Source: Clostridia bacterium
GTDB taxonomy: Bacteria > Bacillota > Clostridia > Christensenellales > Aristaeellaceae
NCBI GenBank assembly: GCA_900754755.1
Contig: CAAEEC010000246.1
Location: 1-8,542 of the forward strand
DNA: 8,542 nt
Direction of reading: 5' to 3'
In this document: positions 1 to 7,237 of the stretch, piece after piece
Layout: the number at the start of each line of letters is the position of its first letter
Numbering within the stretch: position 1 is the stretch's first letter
Notes under the pieces: generated by a model
What the model was told of the DNA's origin: nothing
The model's database searches: none
Seen by the model: the letters and a program-made list of their open reading frames with translations, nothing else
Translations under genes and position numbers: made by a program

Positions 1-1281
1 AATAGGAAGATTTTGATCCACACAAATATAGGCTGCCACGCCGGCGGCTTCTCCTAACTGGTTGGTGTTGATCATTACGCGCAGCGCGCCAAACGCCCCA
101 TTGTCCGCATGGAGCATACGACCGGCGGGGATAAGATTGGGACAAATGTTTTGCACCAAAATGGAGAAAGGTACTTGATAATAGCGCGAATAATTGTCAT
201 CCAAGCCGGCTTCGTGCCGCCAATTGCTTTCCACAGTGACGGTGCCCTTCCCATAAGTGGTGTGCATATTACCATCCAAATATTTAACCGTAATCCCATT
301 ATCCTGACTATGATGAATATCTACACAATATGTTCCATTGAGAATGGCGTCGGCAAAGCGCGCGCCTTCCAGCAAATCCTTTTCATTGGCCTGATAGCGT
401 GTTACATAGTGAGCGGTTTCCCGGATGCCTATGGTGGAGCACATATTGACGATGCCATAATCCTTTGAGACATATTTTTTGAGCAAAGCTTCAAAAGCAT
501 AGGCGCGCCGCCTTCCTTCGAATTCTGCCTGTGTGAGATCTTCCGCACGGCTCAAATCAAAGCCAAAGACGTGGTTGTCAGCCCGGAAGGATATGCCGGG
601 CTGACCAGGCACATGGCCAAACCAGCCCCAATCGTCGTCCAGGCCAAATTCCGCCCCGTGCTGGGAAATCAGCCAGGAAATCAGCTCGCCATTGGTATTT
701 CCCTTGAGAAGGAAACACGCGGATGGAGGCTGTATTCCTTCATGCATGTAGCGTTCGCAGCCGACGTCACGCATCAAATCGCCATCCCCCGTTGCGTCGA
801 TATAAATTTGAGCCCGGATGGCGCAGCGGCCATCCTTGTTTTGTACAAACACGCAATCGATAGCGTCATCCCGCCGGAGCATACCAGCATATTGGGTGTG
901 CAAGAGCGTATGCACGCCGTTTTCCTGTGCGAGCAAATCTAGCTGGCGGATCAGCGCTATGGGATTAAAACGGTTGGAAGGGGCGCGCGTTGGGGTAATT
1001 TCCATTTGCCCCTGCGCAGCGAGGCGTTCAAGAACTTCCAGTGAAAGCCCCGCGATAATGCGTTCCTGGTCATCGAAATCGTATAGGCTGTGCCAAACGT
1101 TAACGAGGCCGGCAGTCGCCATACCACCAAAGCAGTTTTGTTTTTCCACAACGCACACGCTTGCGCCCAATCGCGCTGCGCGCACCGCGGCAAACAGGCC
1201 AGTGCAGCTGCCACCCAGCACGCATATGTCACCTTCCCAACATATGGGGATTTGCCGCGCGGGTTCCCAAATGGTTTTCAT
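1..1281 (-). CDS. FAD-dependent oxidoreductase, FAD_oxidored family (3' end cut by window edge)
   Basis: This frame is open from an ATG at 1281 to the left edge: 427 residues with no stop, so the C-terminal end is missing. A GGAGGT lies 12 bases upstream of the ATG. Residues 19-46 form a Rossmann beta-alpha-beta with the sequence GGSCTG at 23-28, ending in VVEK. FGGMAT follows at 51-56. IDATGDGD at 161-168, GIRET at 285-289 and the C-terminal block LIPAGR...GALRVM...LGEAAG (about 383-414) are hallmarks of the FAD_oxidored (Pfam PF12831) family. These are soluble flavoproteins of roughly 430-600 residues, so little may be lost if this is a short member. The substrate is unknown. It lies downstream of a sugar ABC transporter and an AraC regulator on the same strand, which suggests a catabolic oxidation of a sugar-derived compound; that is inference. 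The usual second glycine of GxGxxG is serine here. Confidence 0.9.
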   Translation of the reverse strand, partial: MKTIWEPARQIPICWEGDICVLGGSCTGLFAAVRAARLGASVCVVEKQNCFGGMATAGLVNVWHSLYDFDDQERIIAGLSLEVLERLAAQGQMEITPTRAPSNRFNPIALIRQLDLLAQENGVHTLLHTQYAGMLRRDDAIDCVFVQNKDGRCAIRAQIYIDATGDGDLMRDVGCERYMHEGIQPPSACFLLKGNTNGELISWLISQHGAEFGLDDDWGWFGHVPGQPGISFRADNHVFGFDLSRAEDLTQAEFEGRRRAYAFEALLKKYVSKDYGIVNMCSTIGIRETAHYVTRYQANEKDLLEGARFADAILNGTYCVDIHHSQDNGITVKYLDGNMHTTYGKGTVTVESNWRHEAGLDDNYSRYYQVPFSILVQNICPNLIPAGRMLHADNGAFGALRVMINTNQLGEAAGVAAYICVDQNLPI

Positions 1282-1339
1282 GATGTTTTTCTTACCTCCA
1301 ATTTCTGTACACTTACAAAGATAGCTGAATTTGAGGAGA

Positions 1340-1351
1340 CGGTTTAAACCG
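1340..1351. promoter_or_regulatory. 12-bp perfect palindrome upstream of the FAD oxidoreductase
   Basis: CGGTTTAAACCG is a perfect 12-bp palindrome, about 58 bases before the FAD oxidoreductase start and between it and the AraC regulator. Its position suits an operator for a dimeric regulator, but no matched -35/-10 pair is evident in the 1282-1400 gap. The regulator assignment is open; a chance palindrome is possible. Confidence 0.3.
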
Positions 1352-1400
1352 CCATCCAGAATAATTTGATGCGTGCAATGCCCCGAGTTTTTTCTTGGCA

Positions 1401-2069
1401 TTATTTTTCGCGTTGGACCACAGAATCGCGGTATTGTCCGGGCGTCATGCCAATTTCTTTTTTGAAAAGGCGAATGAACGAACCCGTCAGCTCATAGCCC
1501 ACGAGCCGCGCGACCTGAGCCACCGATTCCTCCGTTTCCGCCAGCAGGCGCATGGCCGTGGCGACGCGCCGTTTTTGCAAATACACGGTAAACGGCATGC
1601 CCACCGTCTTGCTGAAACAAGCCGAAACATAGCTGTAGGAACGGTTCAAGTGTTCCGCCACATCGTTTAGCGTCAATTCCGGGTTGTCCAGATGCTTTTC
1701 GATATAGCGCTTCATCCGCTCGGCGAGTTCTTCCGCGCCCGGGCGCAACGCCTCGCAAAGGCATTCGTAGCGCTCGTATACGCGCCTGCGCAGCAATTCC
1801 GGATTGTGACTGGCAGCCTGCCTTTCATGATAGCAGAGCATTTGCACGCTGTCAATGGGATGGTTGCTCGCCAGCACCAGGCACAAATCCATCAAATAGC
1901 CGGATAGGCGGCACTGCCAATACCGGTTCAACCCCTCATTTTCCGCATAGATGTCGTCAAGCGTGGCGCACACAAGCGCCCAATCGCCTTCCGCCAGGCG
2001 CGACGCCAGTTCCGCCTGTTTCACAAGGGGCACATGGAACCGCCGAAGCGGCCTGCGCGTCATACACAA
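1401..2069 (-). CDS. AraC-type DNA-binding C-terminal part of frame-broken membrane sensor/regulator
   Basis: This frame ends in TAA at 1401. Meaningful homology begins at about 2039 (FHVPLVKQ), not at the apparent TTG at 2069; the first ten residues read as out-of-frame noise, and no ribosome binding site precedes them. It is a YesN/YesS-like helical segment followed by an AraC/XylS domain of about 100 residues. That domain has two helix-turn-helix units, around LTLNDVAEHLNRSYSYVS and VAQVARLVGY, and ends in the typical FKKEIGMTPGQYR. These domains bind promoter DNA of nearby transport or catabolic genes. The segment continues directly the protein encoded at 3573-2041 in another frame; together they make about 723 residues. 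As the sequence stands it lacks a credible start, so it is the 3' part of a broken or frameshifted gene. Confidence 0.85.
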   Translation of the reverse strand: MCMTRRPLRRFHVPLVKQAELASRLAEGDWALVCATLDDIYAENEGLNRYWQCRLSGYLMDLCLVLASNHPIDSVQMLCYHERQAASHNPELLRRRVYERYECLCEALRPGAEELAERMKRYIEKHLDNPELTLNDVAEHLNRSYSYVSACFSKTVGMPFTVYLQKRRVATAMRLLAETEESVAQVARLVGYELTGSFIRLFKKEIGMTPGQYRDSVVQREK

Positions 2070-3573
2070 TCACCCAGCCCGGCGCGGGGCTTTCCAGCGC
2101 GCTGCGCGCTTCTTCATAGGCGTCGGCCAGGAACCGGCGGTCGGTATATATGGCGCTGACGCCCATGCGCACATAGTTCCCTTCGCCCGCCGCTGCCTTT
2201 AGCGTAGCAACAAGCCGTTCCACGGGCAGGGTTTCCGTGCGCAGGCCGAACACCCCCGTGAAGGAAGCGCTATGGTCGTAGAGCACTGTGGTTTCCAGCA
2301 CTTCCGAAAGGGAGAAGCATACCTTCCGGCACAACGAATCCTGGAACACGCCTTCCGCGTTTTCCATCACCAGCGAAAACACCGCGTACGCGCCCGGCAC
2401 CGCCGCCTCTTCCGGGAACATCGTGCGCAAGCGGTTGCGCGTTTCTTCCTGCGCCTTGCGGTCGCTATCGCGCATGCGCTGTTCCAGCGAGGCGATATCG
2501 CGACGCAAGCTATCCATTGTGCGGGAAATGCGGCCATATTCATCGGCCTCGCCCAGACTATCCTCCGTTCCATATACGGCCAGCAGGTTGTTGATGGGCG
2601 TGTAAAACCAGTGTACCATTGCGAAATATAGCCCGCAGGCCAGCGCACAGAAAGCCGCCAGCATGACGCCCAGTAGCAAATAGCCCGCCCGAAACGCTTG
2701 CCGGATCGCGTCCTGCCGGAATAGGCACACCACGCGCAGCGCGCCGGTTTCGGTATAATAAGCGTCGCAAATTTCACCGTTGACCGTGGTGGAGACTGTG
2801 CCCTGTTCATATAGCGCGTACACCTCCGGCGCGGTAAGGGGCGTTCCGCCCGGTTCATACCAGCCGTACAGTTCGTTTTCCTCCGTGAGCACATACAAGG
2901 ACATTTCCCGTCCCGCGAATTGGCGAGCCAGTTTATTATTGATGCCATCCTGAGAAAGCAAAAGCACCCCACAGACCCACCTATTCGAAGCAGATAAGTG
3001 ATACTGACCGCTCATATTCGGCGAATTATAGTACATGGGAGGGAATAGCCCGCGAAAAATACCCAGCGATACGGCGAAAGGCTCTTGTGTCCAATCGCGC
3101 AGGGGCGCGCACCGGTTTGCCTGAAAAAACGTGGCTAGGCTGCTGCTTCCTCTTTCGCTAACTACGATATCCGCCTGCGGCAACACGATGAACAAAGAGG
3201 AGATATCCTGGTTTCCCGAGCAAAGCAATTCCAGCCTTTGCCGCAAAGAAGAAGTATACCGGTACGAAAAAACGCTTTCTTCCGTTTCTTTTGCGTGCAG
3301 AATGGTTATCGTGGAAAGATCCGCATCCGATAGCACGGAATGCAAAATCGCGCGCAACTCATTTTGATGCGTCTGCAAAAAAGACTTCATTATCTGCAGA
3401 TCGCTCTGGTTGCTGCTGCGGTTGGCGTCTTCGTTCAGGCGCAGAATATATAAATTGATGCCCACGGCAACCCCAAACAGCATTGCCATCGTGAGGACGG
3501 CGATGAGGAAAATGCGCCGCCGCAAAACCGTTACGCGGCCGCCCTGCCTGCGCGCTTTTGCTTTATCAGCCAT
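1957..3573 (-). CDS. Membrane sensor part of AraC-family regulator (YesS/YesN-like), truncated by frameshift
   Basis: The start is taken as the ATG at 3573 (MADKAKARR), with GGAGT 6-8 bases upstream; an in-frame start at 3621 has no such site. The domain order is: basic N-terminus; membrane segment 21-44; extracytoplasmic sensor region about 45-295 (Cache-like position); membrane segment 297-321; HAMP/coiled-coil linker about 322-385; and a YesN-type middle domain about 395-505, where AYEEARSALE matches the usual end of that domain. B. subtilis YesS (RhgR) has a similar plan, with no kinase: a one-step membrane transcription factor. The plausible sequence ends near residue 511 (2041). The frame then reads 27 unrelated residues (VPCAPCETGG and on) to a stop at 1957, while the expected AraC domain continues in the next frame. 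It lies downstream of the binding-protein gene, behind a terminator. Confidence 0.85.
   Translation of the reverse strand: MADKAKARRQGGRVTVLRRRIFLIAVLTMAMLFGVAVGINLYILRLNEDANRSSNQSDLQIMKSFLQTHQNELRAILHSVLSDADLSTITILHAKETEESVFSYRYTSSLRQRLELLCSGNQDISSLFIVLPQADIVVSERGSSSLATFFQANRCAPLRDWTQEPFAVSLGIFRGLFPPMYYNSPNMSGQYHLSASNRWVCGVLLLSQDGINNKLARQFAGREMSLYVLTEENELYGWYEPGGTPLTAPEVYALYEQGTVSTTVNGEICDAYYTETGALRVVCLFRQDAIRQAFRAGYLLLGVMLAAFCALACGLYFAMVHWFYTPINNLLAVYGTEDSLGEADEYGRISRTMDSLRRDIASLEQRMRDSDRKAQEETRNRLRTMFPEEAAVPGAYAVFSLVMENAEGVFQDSLCRKVCFSLSEVLETTVLYDHSASFTGVFGLRTETLPVERLVATLKAAAGEGNYVRMGVSAIYTDRRFLADAYEEARSALESPAPGWVIVYDAQAASAVPCAPCETGGTGVAPGGRRLGACVRHA
2036..2051 (-). other. Frame-break site inside the regulator gene
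   Basis: Minus-strand codons read GCT TCG GCG up to 2041. Skipping the single G at 2040 gives TTC CAT GTG CCC, joining AQAASA to FHVPLVKQ without losing any expected segment. The local sequence CGGCGG has short G runs, where a one-base gain is a plausible mutation or sequencing error. It resembles no known programmed +1 shift site, and no stop codon sits at the shift point. Confidence 0.75.
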
Positions 3574-3643
3574 GGTTCCACTCCGTTGCACAGCGTCAGG
3601 CCACGCCCGGCGCGCCCGCAAAAACTCGAACCAAGGAAATAAA

Positions 3644-3683
3644 CAGGAAAAAGCGGGCCGCGCGATGTGGGCGCAGCCCGCTT
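3644..3683 (-). terminator. Rho-independent terminator after the solute-binding protein gene
   Basis: On the minus strand, AAGCGGGC (3683-3676) and GCCCGCTT (3658-3651) form a perfect 8-bp stem, with the U-run TTTTTCC directly after it. It begins 8 bases beyond the binding-protein stop and lies before the regulator gene. It should end most transport-operon transcripts or act as a partial attenuator. In the rest of the 3574-3691 gap I see only the regulator's ribosome binding site and no convincing promoter. Confidence 0.75.
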
Positions 3684-3691
3684 GCCCACGC

Positions 3692-5278
3692 TTATTCTTC
3701 GGTTACGATATGGCTATTGTAGATTTCTTCCACCAGATCGATGTCGCCGTAATTGGCCATTTCCGCGAGGAAGGCATCGTATTCGCTCAGCGGGCGGTCG
3801 CCCATGATGAACTTGATATATTCTTCCTTCACATACGTGTCCAATGCGGTCTTGTTGATGGAGAGATCCTCGTTCTCCAGGTCTTCAAAGGCCGTCATGG
3901 GCGGGTCAATGGGCATCACGTTGTCATAGTCTTCGCGCGTCATCGTGTAGAAATCCCAGTAGACCATCTCGCCGAATTCCCCGTTGTAGTAATAGGGATT
4001 GGGCTTTTGCAGCTTGCTAGCGGCGTCGTTCAGCTGCGGGATGAAAATCATGCCGGAGCGGCAGCTCATGGACTGGTTCACGCCATATTCCGCCAGCTTC
4101 GCGGAGGGCAGATCCGCGTTTTTGATTTCGTCCACATAGTCCTTTTCACCGTTTTCATCCACGGTATAGGTCAAGCCTTCAATGCCCCAGTTGGTCAGGT
4201 CGACGATTTCATCGGAATACTGGTAGTCGATCATCTTCACAACCAGTTCCGGATATTCGGTAGCGGCGTTGATCACGATGCTGTAGCCATTGCTCAAAGT
4301 CTGGCCGATCTCGTGCTCGCTCGTGCGATAACCCGGCTCACCATCCAGATTCAGTGGTACGTTAATCATGCCCCATTCCACGTCGTATTCCTCATTGAAA
4401 TTCAAGCGGCTGGAAAACGATCCACCGTAAAGAAAAGAGCTAATGAAGTTTCTGCCAGTGAGATATTTGGTGATCGCCTGGTCTTTGGTATCCGTCATCC
4501 ATTCGGGATCCAGCAAACCTTCGCTGCTGAGCGTGTGCAGGTACTCCAACACCGCATAGTTGTCTTCCGCGTATTCGCGCGGGGCATAGACGTATTTTCC
4601 CCCGTCATACACGACGCTGAGACCGGATGCATATAGCTGGAACCAGCGCGAAAGGTCGTTCTCGCCGATGGTCACCGGATAGGAATCCGGGTACAGTTCC
4701 TTGAGTTGGCGCGCCACGTCCAGGATTTCTTCCATGCTGGTGGGCACGGGGATACCGTGCTCCTCGAGCGTATCGAAGCGCACGATCCAGCAGCACTGCG
4801 TGCCAGCGTCCGCAACGCTCTTCATGCCGTCGCAAAAACCGTAGATGTTGCCGTCTGGCGCGGTGACCGCCATCCGGTTTTTCAAGCTGGCGTTTACGTA
4901 CTGCATATAATATGAATCTTCCGGCAAATAGTCCAGCAGGTTCACGAGCATACCCTGCATACCGAATTCGTTGATCTCGTCGTAGCTCACAGCGGAAACC
5001 TGGAAAGCGTCCGCCCAGTCGCCAGCGGCCAGGTACACGGGCATTTTCGTGTTGAATTCCGCGAAGGGCAGTTCTTCCCAGGTGATGTTCAGTTTCACGC
5101 CCAGGTAATCTTCCATGCGGGCTTGCCATTCCTCTTCAATCGGCGTGCCAATCGGGCTGGCCGAGAAGATGGCGCGGTACAGCGTGAGGTCTACCGTTTC
5201 CGGATAGGCCTCATCGGCCAGCGCCCCGCCGGAGACGAGCAGCGCGAGGGTAAGGAGCAGTAGCATTGCCTTTTTCAT
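3692..5278 (-). CDS. Extracellular solute-binding protein of a CUT1-type (LplA/YtcQ-like) sugar ABC transporter
   Basis: The start is the ATG at 5278 (MKKAMLLLL), nine bases after GGAGGAG; an in-frame upstream ATG at 5296 is that binding site itself. The product is 528 residues, the usual size for LplA/YtcQ-type proteins, which bind oligosaccharides outside the membrane and deliver them to the LplB/LplC permeases. Residues 1-21 form a signal peptide: KK, a leucine-rich core, then a GALA/DEA cleavage-like site. Unusually, no lipobox cysteine is present, although such proteins in Gram-positives are normally lipoproteins. The mature part shows the family's early pattern (IEEEWQARMEDYLGVKLN, then YLAAGDWADAF). 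It follows the two permease genes with a 54-base gap and is followed by a terminator. The ligand cannot be predicted. Confidence 0.9.
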   Translation of the reverse strand: MKKAMLLLLTLALLVSGGALADEAYPETVDLTLYRAIFSASPIGTPIEEEWQARMEDYLGVKLNITWEELPFAEFNTKMPVYLAAGDWADAFQVSAVSYDEINEFGMQGMLVNLLDYLPEDSYYMQYVNASLKNRMAVTAPDGNIYGFCDGMKSVADAGTQCCWIVRFDTLEEHGIPVPTSMEEILDVARQLKELYPDSYPVTIGENDLSRWFQLYASGLSVVYDGGKYVYAPREYAEDNYAVLEYLHTLSSEGLLDPEWMTDTKDQAITKYLTGRNFISSFLYGGSFSSRLNFNEEYDVEWGMINVPLNLDGEPGYRTSEHEIGQTLSNGYSIVINAATEYPELVVKMIDYQYSDEIVDLTNWGIEGLTYTVDENGEKDYVDEIKNADLPSAKLAEYGVNQSMSCRSGMIFIPQLNDAASKLQKPNPYYYNGEFGEMVYWDFYTMTREDYDNVMPIDPPMTAFEDLENEDLSINKTALDTYVKEEYIKFIMGDRPLSEYDAFLAEMANYGDIDLVEEIYNSHIVTEE

Positions 5279-5310
5279 ACGATCGATCTCCTCCATGCAT
5301 TATTTTATGA

Positions 5311-5331
5311 AACGCCGCTTGCGCGCGCGTT
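5311..5331 (-). other. GC-rich hairpin between permease and binding-protein genes
   Basis: AACGC/GCGTT arms plus an inner CGC/GCG pairing with a one-base bulge form a short stem-loop just after the LplC stop. No U-run follows, so it is not a classical terminator. Intercistronic stems at this position can protect or help process mRNA and so favour high binding-protein expression; that role is inferred here. Confidence 0.35.
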
Positions 5332-5332
5332 A

Positions 5333-6223
5333 TCATCCCTTGATGGCGCCAATCATAACGCCCTTGGCAAAGTGCTTTTGGATAAACGGGTATACCACCA
5401 GGATGGGCGCCATGGCCAGCACAACCGCGGCCATCTGCGCGTTCTTCGTGTGCATGCCAAAAGACGTGGCAAAAATCGCGGCGATGCTATCGGAATACAT
5501 TGCGCCCATGTCTTCCTGCACCACCAGGCGGCGCAGAACCATCTGCAGCGGATAGCGGTTTTTGTCCGTGAGATAGAGCAGGGCGTTGAACCAGCTGTTC
5601 CAATGGCCCACCATGGTGAACAGGAAAAACGTGGCCAGCAAGGGCTTGCTCAGCGGCAGAATGATGCGCGCCCAGATCACGGGCTCGATCGCCCCGTCCA
5701 CGCGGGCGGATTCGTGCAGCGAGGCCGGGATGCCCTGGAAGAACGAGCGGAACACAAAGGTGTTGTAGGCGCTCACACAGCCGGGCAACACCATCACCCA
5801 ATAGGTGTTGAACATGTTCAGCTGCTTGAGCAGGATGAACGTGGGAATCATGCCGCCGCTGATGAACATGGTGATGGAAAGGATCAGCGTGATCCCCTTC
5901 TTCAGCACGAATTGCGGCTGCGACAGCGGATAGGCGATCAGCGAAGTGAAGGTGAGCGTGAGCGCCGTGCCGCCCAGCGCGTAGGCGATGGTCCAGCCGT
6001 AAGAGTGGATCAGTTCCGCGTCGCGCAGCATATATTGATAGCCCGATACGTTGAAGCCGTGCGGCCGCCAGGTCACAAGGCCCGCGTCAATGGCGCTCTT
6101 GCTGCTGAAGGAAATGGCGAGCACATTGACCATCGGATAAAGCATAACAATGGTGAGCAGCACGAGAAAAATGGTGTTTGCCACATCAAAACATGTGCCG
6201 CCCACGCTGCGATAGCGTTTCAT
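5333..6223 (-). CDS. Sugar ABC transporter permease, LplC/YtcP-like
   Basis: The start is placed at the ATG at 6223 (MKRYRSVGG), preceded by AAAGGGGG about 7 bases upstream. An in-frame GTG at 6256 would overlap the previous gene but lacks a good site. The product has 296 residues and about six hydrophobic segments, beginning at 15-37. The inner-face EAA loop, which contacts the ATPase, reads ESARVDGAIEPVIWARIILP at 171-190. The C-terminus KGVMIGAIKG is the signature of the LplC/YtcP group (carbohydrate uptake family CUT1). It pairs with the LplB-type permease directly upstream (26-base gap) to form the transmembrane channel. The binding protein follows downstream. Confidence 0.93.
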   Translation of the reverse strand: MKRYRSVGGTCFDVANTIFLVLLTIVMLYPMVNVLAISFSSKSAIDAGLVTWRPHGFNVSGYQYMLRDAELIHSYGWTIAYALGGTALTLTFTSLIAYPLSQPQFVLKKGITLILSITMFISGGMIPTFILLKQLNMFNTYWVMVLPGCVSAYNTFVFRSFFQGIPASLHESARVDGAIEPVIWARIILPLSKPLLATFFLFTMVGHWNSWFNALLYLTDKNRYPLQMVLRRLVVQEDMGAMYSDSIAAIFATSFGMHTKNAQMAAVVLAMAPILVVYPFIQKHFAKGVMIGAIKG

Positions 6224-6249
6224 TCCATATCCCCCTTTTCGCCTGGGAA

Positions 6250-7176
6250 TTACCACAAGCTATATTCCGTAACCGTCTTGGAGATTTTGTTCGCCATAAC
6301 CACCAAGAGCAACGACAGGACGGAAGTCATCAAGCCCACGGCCGCACTATAGCTAAAGCGGCTGCTCTCGATGCCCTCGCGATACACATACGTGCCGATC
6401 ACGTCCGCCGTTTCGAACACTTGCGCGTTGTACATCAGCAGGATCTTCTCCGTATCGCTATTCAAAATGCCCTGTATATTCAAAATCATCAATACGATCA
6501 CGGTGGGCAAAATGGAAGGAAGCGTGACATTCCACGCCTGCTGCCAACGGTTGGCGCCATCGATCACCGCCGCTTCGTACAGCTCCGGCGCCACACCGGA
6601 AAGCGCCGCCAGGTAAATGATGGTTCCCCAGCCCACGCCCTGCCATATGCCGGAGGCGATGTATAGCGTGCGGAACCATTCCGGCCGGCTCATAAACGTA
6701 ATTGACGTACCGCCAAACCATTCAATGGCGCGGTTGATGATGCCGTCCATTGCCGTGATGTTCTTCAGCAAGCCGATCATGATCACCGTGGAGATGAAAT
6801 GCGGCAAATACGATATGGTCTGCACCACTTTTTTGAACGGCTGATTTTGCACTTCATTCAGCAAAAGCGCCAGCACAATGGGCGCGGGGAAGGAGAAAAT
6901 GAAGCTATACAAGCTCAAAAACAGCGTGTTGCGAATGATGCGCCAGGCGAACGCGTTTTGGAAGAATTGCTCAAAATAGCGCAGGCCGACCCAATCGCTG
7001 CCCAAAATGCCAAACGCGGGCTTATAGTTTTTGAACGCCACAATGATCCCATATAAAGGAAAATAATGGAAGATGATGATGGTGGCAAGCGCGGGAACCG
7101 TCATCAGAACCAGCCAGCGTTGCTGCACAAAGCGCCGGACAAAAACGGAACCATAGGGGCTGGATTTCTGCCTCAA
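6250..7176 (-). CDS. Sugar ABC transporter permease, LplB/YteP-like
   Basis: This is the first gene of the transport operon and encodes 308 residues. It starts at a TTG (7176), justified by a near-perfect AAGGAGGG six bases upstream; no ATG occurs before the first membrane segment (about 20-40). The conserved early motif FHYFPLYGIIVAFKNYKP is typical of the LplB/YteP subgroup. The EAA loop is at about 201-220 (EAAVIDGANRWQQAWNVTLP). The protein ends VTEYSLW, as expected for this group. It is the partner of the LplC-type permease that follows. No ATP-binding subunit is encoded in the window; in B. subtilis the related systems share the ATPase MsmX, which is the likely arrangement here. Confidence 0.93.
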   Translation of the reverse strand: MRQKSSPYGSVFVRRFVQQRWLVLMTVPALATIIIFHYFPLYGIIVAFKNYKPAFGILGSDWVGLRYFEQFFQNAFAWRIIRNTLFLSLYSFIFSFPAPIVLALLLNEVQNQPFKKVVQTISYLPHFISTVIMIGLLKNITAMDGIINRAIEWFGGTSITFMSRPEWFRTLYIASGIWQGVGWGTIIYLAALSGVAPELYEAAVIDGANRWQQAWNVTLPSILPTVIVLMILNIQGILNSDTEKILLMYNAQVFETADVIGTYVYREGIESSRFSYSAAVGLMTSVLSLLLVVMANKISKTVTEYSLW

Positions 7177-7199
7177 GCGGAGCCCTCCTTCGTAAATTT

Positions 7200-7217
7200 T
7201 GTAAATATATAATTACA
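7200..7217. promoter_or_regulatory. AT-rich near-palindrome, candidate operator of the transport operon
   Basis: The 18-mer TGTAAATATATAATTACA reads the same on both strands at 16 of 18 positions (TGTAA...TTACA arms). It overlaps the predicted -10 box and start region of the transporter promoter, as an operator for a dimeric repressor would. It is strikingly AT-rich against GC-rich surroundings. Some symmetry may come simply from the AT-rich -10 region. Confidence 0.45.
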
Positions 7218-7237
7218 CAAAGGGCTTTTGCTGTCAA
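7209..7237 (-). promoter_or_regulatory. Sigma-A-type promoter of the sugar transporter operon
   Basis: A perfect -35 box TTGACA (7237-7232) is followed after 17 bases by AATTAT (7214-7209, four of six consensus positions), preceded by an extended -10 TG. It lies about 33 bases upstream of the permease start, leaving a short leader with the AAGGAGGG site (7190-7183). It is the only good promoter seen for the minus-strand transport genes. Confidence 0.65.

Noticed and set aside
109..942. Plus-strand open frames across the left end
   Set aside because: The minus-strand frame is continuously open over all 1281 bases and carries clear FAD oxidoreductase motifs.
2030..2060. Programmed +1 frameshift in the regulator
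   Set aside because: There is no slippery codon of the known kinds, no stop codon at the shift and no obvious stimulatory structure. Mutation or sequencing error is simpler, though recoding is not excluded.
1401..2069. An independent AraC gene starting at the TTG at 2069
   Set aside because: There is no ribosome binding site, the first ten residues do not fit the family, and the sequence continues seamlessly from the upstream frame once one base is skipped.
3410..4636. A 408-codon open frame on the plus strand
   Set aside because: It lies antisense to the binding-protein and regulator genes. It has no family features and no ribosome binding site, and its His/Val/Arg-rich composition is typical of a reverse-complement shadow in GC-rich coding DNA.
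5372..6352. A 326-codon open frame on the plus strand
   Set aside because: It is exactly antisense to the LplC-type permease, is rich in His, Gln and Arg, and has no recognisable domain; the minus-strand permease is unmistakable.
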